A DNA stretch of 64,000 nt, from assembly GCA_948530865.1 (NCBI GenBank), contig CAOTKV010000005.1, forward strand, positions 1 to 64,000, given 5' to 3'. Under the pieces are notes generated by a model. It saw only the letters and a list, made by a program, of their open reading frames with translations. It did not search any database and was not told where the DNA came from. Source of the DNA: an uncultured Clostridia bacterium. GTDB lineage: Bacteria > Bacillota > Clostridia > TANB77 > CAG-508. The translations under genes and the position numbers were made by a program. How positions within the stretch are numbered: the first letter of the stretch is position 1; each line of letters begins with the position of its first letter. Below are positions 61,402-64,000 of the stretch, piece by piece.

Positions 61402-61441
61402 TAAAAAAATAAACCTACTTGTTTTTACTACAAATAGGTTT
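61402..61441 (-). terminator. Terminator after the ArpU-like gene
   Basis: AAACCTA (61411-61417) pairs with TAGGTTT (61435-61441), with T7 on the minus strand, between the regulator and the packaging genes. This may be where antitermination is needed. Other bases of 61383-61546 show no gene. Confidence 0.6.
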
Positions 61442-61546
61442 AATTGGAAGAATTGATTATGCAACCAAAGGCATTACATTTTTAGTTTTCATCACACTAT
61501 CATTTTAATTTATTGATATTATACAGTCAAGGACATTTTTTGGACA

Positions 61547-62146
61547 TTAAGATAAATCCAATCCATCTATTCCAAAAATTAAAACCGATAATTCCTCAAT
61601 AGCCTTCTTTCTATCTCTATTTACTGTTTTTTGACTAATATGTTCAATTTCCGCAATTTCTTCATAAGTCATTGGTGTTTCATTTATGTATAAATCAGAT
61701 ATAACATTATATCTTCTAATCATTTCTTGATTATTTGTTTTTATTGCTTTTGCTTGAAAAAAGTCTAAACAAAGGTTAATATGGTCCAATATTATTCTCG
61801 TTTTTTCTTTACTCTTTAATATACTTGCTACAATATAAGCATCATCTTGTAAATTATAGAAATCATCAAATAATTGTACTTTTAAATTATCCTTTTCTAT
61901 TTCTTTTTTTATGGGATTTTCCACAAGATATTTTGCATTATCACAATGCTCAACAAAGGACCTATAATTCTTCAATAATAATCTTGTATTTCTCAATCTT
62001 TTATCATATCTAAATTTTGTTTTGTTTTTTTGCATATTATCATATTGCTTTAGTCCTTTTTGAATACCTTCGTTAACACCTGATTCAATCATCTTTTCTA
62101 TAACAAATAATATATCATCATCAATTTCAACTCTTTTTTCACTCAT
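61547..62146 (-). CDS. ArpU/sigma-70-like phage late regulator
   Basis: This 199-aa protein ends in a helix-turn-helix MTYEEIAEIEHISQKTVNRDRKKAIEELSVLIFG, typical of ArpU-like regulators that drive late phage transcription. The N-terminal 140 residues are helical. I choose ATG 62146, since GGAGG precedes it; the longer frame begins without a site. It sits just ahead of the late operon, as expected. Confidence 0.75.
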   Translation of the reverse strand: MSEKRVEIDDDILFVIEKMIESGVNEGIQKGLKQYDNMQKNKTKFRYDKRLRNTRLLLKNYRSFVEHCDNAKYLVENPIKKEIEKDNLKVQLFDDFYNLQDDAYIVASILKSKEKTRIILDHINLCLDFFQAKAIKTNNQEMIRRYNVISDLYINETPMTYEEIAEIEHISQKTVNRDRKKAIEELSVLIFGIDGLDLS

Positions 62147-62204
62147 AATTCCAATCCTCCTCTTTTGTGCCCTATAACTGCACAAAGCCAATAAAATATA
62201 ATTA

Positions 62205-62369
62205 CTACTCTATTATTTTATTTTGCTCTAATTCTTTATCTATAAAATCAATGCTATTTTGTAATGATCTCTCTTGTATTACCAATAAATCTAATGCATG
62301 TTGTAATCCTTCTCTTTGCCCTATTAGTTGATTTCTAAATGAATATACATCAATTTCTTTTTCTGACAT
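62205..62369 (-). CDS. Small helical phage protein
   Basis: This 54-aa protein (MSEKEIDVYSFRNQL start; GLQHALDLLVIQERSLQNSI helix) has ATG behind GGATG within the preceding gene's end. It is predicted all-helical and hydrophobic on one face. No family recognised; it belongs to the run of small early genes. Confidence 0.55.
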   Translation of the reverse strand: MSEKEIDVYSFRNQLIGQREGLQHALDLLVIQERSLQNSIDFIDKELEQNKIIE

Positions 62370-62499
62370 TTTCAACATCCTCCTCTGTCTTTGTTATTGT
62401 TTTATGTACTTTTACAAACTTTTCACAATAAGTTAGATTTTCATTTGCATATTTACAATTTAAGAAATAACCACAATCTAAACATACATTTCTAGCCAT
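62350..62499 (-). CDS. Small zinc-finger-like phage protein
   Basis: This 49-aa protein starts at ATG 62499 behind AAGGAG, inside the 3' end of the previous gene. Four cysteines (CLDCGYFLNCKYANENLTYC) form a likely zinc or Fe-S site, followed by a charged tail. A longer frame back to 62565 lacks a site. Function unknown. Confidence 0.58.
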   Translation of the reverse strand: MARNVCLDCGYFLNCKYANENLTYCEKFVKVHKTITKTEEDVENVRKRN

Positions 62500-62683
62500 T
62501 GTCGTTCTCCTTTTTTTCATTTTCAATTTTGCACCATACACATTGACTTTTTGTTTTATTATCACTTACCCAAAATGTAAATCTATGACAATCTGGACAT
62601 CTGTGTTTTGGATTTTTTCCAAATTTTTGTCTTAATATTGATTTATCTTGATTATCTTTTAATTTTTTACTTAAATTACTCAT
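62492..62683 (-). CDS. Zinc-ribbon phage protein
   Basis: This 63-aa protein has the pairs CPDC and CVWC (about residues 29-50) forming a zinc ribbon between basic ends. It overlaps the next gene by 8 bp. Possible nucleic-acid-binding early protein; no specific family. Confidence 0.6.
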   Translation of the reverse strand: MSNLSKKLKDNQDKSILRQKFGKNPKHRCPDCHRFTFWVSDNKTKSQCVWCKIENEKKENDNG

Positions 62684-62794
62684 TTATTTTTCCCCTTTCT
62701 CTTTTGTATTTTGATAAATTGCATACACTATTAGCATTATAAATTCTATTCCTATTGTGGCTAATACACCACACCAAAATTGACTAATATACAT
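62684..62794 (-). CDS. 36-aa membrane protein
   Basis: The ORF MYISQFWCGVLATIGIEFIM... has one membrane helix and a Lys-rich end, with GAGGGG ahead of its ATG. Its stop abuts the next gene's start. Such tiny membrane proteins are common among early phage genes. Too short for most ORF filters. Confidence 0.55.
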   Translation of the reverse strand: MYISQFWCGVLATIGIEFIMLIVYAIYQNTKEKGEK

Positions 62795-62799
62795 AATAG

Positions 62800-63108
62800 T
62801 TACCCCTCCTCTATCTCTCCAAATATTTCTATATATTTGTTTATTTCGTTTAATTCCTCCAATGTCTTTTTTGCATCTTCCTCTGTTTGTAATTCAATAT
62901 AATTTTTATCGTTATAAGATATATCCGTTCTACCAACATATTTTCCTATATGAACAAAGAATTGCCCTTTTTGACTTTTATATAAAGTGTGTTCATACCT
63001 AGGATATGTTGTTACAAACAAACCTTTATGTTCTATTCCTTGTGTATATTTTATTATTTCTGTACTTTTTTCAGTATCATAAACTTTATGATCTATAATA
63101 TATTTCAT
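62800..63108 (-). CDS. Hypothetical phage protein
   Basis: This 102-aa protein appears beta-rich in the first 75 residues (KYIIDHKVYDTEKSTEII, KSQKGQFFVHIGKYVGR), ending in a helix (EDAKKTLEELNEINKYIEIFG). ATG follows GGAGG. No recognised domain. Confidence 0.58.
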   Translation of the reverse strand: MKYIIDHKVYDTEKSTEIIKYTQGIEHKGLFVTTYPRYEHTLYKSQKGQFFVHIGKYVGRTDISYNDKNYIELQTEEDAKKTLEELNEINKYIEIFGEIEEG

Positions 63109-63114
63109 ATTATT

Positions 63115-63279
63115 TTATCCTCCTATTATTTTTACTCCATTGAATTTAGCCACTTGTAATTCTTGTTTCGTAATCCATTTTTGCCATTTACCACATTCGC
63201 CACAATATAATCCCCTTCTTGTTCCCTGTATTTCTATAAATAATTTTTTACTTTTACAATATCTACATTCTTTTGGCAT
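63115..63279 (-). CDS. 54-aa zinc-ribbon protein
   Basis: MPKECRYCKSKKLFIEIQGT is followed by LYCGECGKWQKW: two CxxC pairs define a zinc ribbon of the kind found beside RusA in many Firmicute phages. ATG follows AGGAGG. Its stop codon lies 7 bp before the next start. Confidence 0.7.
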   Translation of the reverse strand: MPKECRYCKSKKLFIEIQGTRRGLYCGECGKWQKWITKQELQVAKFNGVKIIGG

Positions 63280-63288
63280 TTTTTCCTC

Positions 63289-63501
63289 CTATTTATCAAT
63301 TTCAATTAAATTTAATCTTAATAATATTTCATTTAATTCTTTATCATTTATTATCAATGCTCTTTCTGCCAATTTAATTAGTAAACTTTGAAATATCCTT
63401 ACCGGAGAATTTAAAACTGTTCCTTTTGGATTATCTTCTACCAATAATTTTAATAATTCTGGTGTGTTTACTTTCCAATTTTTAGATAAATCTTCTTCCA
63501 T
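63289..63501 (-). CDS. Hypothetical phage protein
   Basis: This 70-aa helical protein (MEEDLSKNWKVNTPELLKLL, then LIKLAERALIINDKELNEILLRL) follows RusA by 3 bp. ATG has AGGAGG ahead. No recognised family. Confidence 0.58.
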   Translation of the reverse strand: MEEDLSKNWKVNTPELLKLLVEDNPKGTVLNSPVRIFQSLLIKLAERALIINDKELNEILLRLNLIEIDK

Positions 63502-63504
63502 GTT

Positions 63505-63924
63505 TTATTCCTCCTCAATATGTATCTCATCAATCATAACAACTACACTAGCAACATCTGAATAATATTTTTCTACTTCTAATTTAACGACTTGTTTATC
63601 ATCTAAATAAGCAATATTATTTAAAGAATCCAAAATGCTTTTTGCAATATTATCTGTATCAGGTTTTACTGTTGGAAATACCTTATCATCTTTCATTTCT
63701 AATCTTCTTTTTTTGCTTGTGCTTTTAGGTATTTCATAATAAGCAATAATCTTTACTTTTAATGGATTTTCTAATATAGGTTGTCCTCTGTATTTTTCCA
63801 AATAGCAAGTTCTAACCCAATTTTCATAAGCAATAGTTTCTTTTGGAGTATAAGCAAATTTCCCATTAAATCTTGGTCTCTGTTTTGCTTGTACTTTTCC
63901 TGGTATATTAAAATTTCTTTTCAT
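63505..63924 (-). CDS. rusA: RusA-type Holliday junction resolvase
   Basis: This 139-aa endodeoxyribonuclease resolves branched phage DNA before packaging. Signature: GKVQAKQRPRFNGKFAYTP near the start and KPDTDNIAKSILDSLNNIAYLDDKQVVKL (about 86-114) with the catalytic aspartates. I place the start at ATG 63924 with GAGGTGG ahead; a GTG three codons earlier is less likely. Confidence 0.88.
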   Translation of the reverse strand: MKRNFNIPGKVQAKQRPRFNGKFAYTPKETIAYENWVRTCYLEKYRGQPILENPLKVKIIAYYEIPKSTSKKRRLEMKDDKVFPTVKPDTDNIAKSILDSLNNIAYLDDKQVVKLEVEKYYSDVASVVVMIDEIHIEEE

Positions 63925-64000
63925 ATTTTCCACCTCTTTTGTATCTTTTTATTAAATAAATAATTATACTTATAAATATTTCTAAAACAATTACAAAAAT
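63908..64000 (-). CDS. C-terminal end of a membrane protein (partial)
   Basis: A frame enters from the right edge, coding a hydrophobic helix (FVIVLEIFISIIIYLI) and a basic end KRYKRGGKYEKKF. Its stop lies inside the RusA start region, so the genes overlap by 17 bp. The rest is outside the window. Confidence 0.45.
   Translation of the reverse strand: MFVIVLEIFISIIIYLIKRYKRGGKYEKKF

Overview
The window looks like a chromosomal segment from a spore-forming, very AT-rich member of the Clostridia. The evidence is Arg coded mostly as AGA, AGGAGG-type ribosome binding sites, a T-box leader in front of valS, spoVT, Spo0A-type domains, sortase and the type 1B pyrD/pyrK pair. The species cannot be named from this sequence.

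Region 1 (1 to about 10.4 kb) is one end of an integrative mobilizable element. It carries a MobV relaxase, an ECF-type sigma factor with a DUF4179 anti-sigma protein, two small proteins resembling the Spo0A DNA-binding domain, an XRE regulator, a RadC-like JAB protein, a DUF3846 protein, an excisionase and a tyrosine integrase. The integrase end abuts tRNA-Gln and tRNA-His genes. Inside the element, 4.8-5.28 kb on the minus strand has a consensus promoter, many hairpins, three long-range complementary segments and a terminator. I read it as a large structured RNA.

Region 2 (10.7 to 38.1 kb) is host core: a class D-like sortase, an unusually short alaS, Sel1 repeats, spoVT, an amidoligase pair, nfo, a KAP NTPase, comF, T-box/valS, LemA/DUF3137, a pyrimidine cluster (pyrC, pyrF, aldose epimerase, pyrK, pyrD) with a divergent orotate-PRTase-like gene, dnaE, rqcP, a phosphoesterase and truA.

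Region 3 (about 38.1 kb to the window end) is a siphovirus-type prophage read on the minus strand. From right to left it has RusA, small zinc proteins, an ArpU-like regulator, a ParB-methyltransferase, terminase, portal, minor capsid, scaffold, capsid, connectors, tail, tape measure, Dit/Tal and baseplate. These are followed by a complete diversity-generating retroelement (target gene with variable repeat, hairpin, Avd, template repeat, reverse transcriptase) and then lysis genes. At the prophage edge a divergent HTH gene overlaps a small protein resembling MutS domain I.

The most unexpected observation cuts across regions. Three genes (truA, a head-closure gene and the tape measure gene) each have a +1 frame break exactly at an in-frame CGG codon in the context AAN-CGG-A. 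Skipping the C restores the conserved protein with Gly. By eye I found no other in-frame CGG in any minus-strand gene. The only others are single CGG codons at the N-termini of three small plus-strand genes of foreign base composition. This suggests CGG is a hungry or unassigned codon at which ribosomes shift +1, although sequencing error must be excluded. A separate -1 slip at an A9 run would extend the capsid protein with a LEM/Rho-N-like domain.
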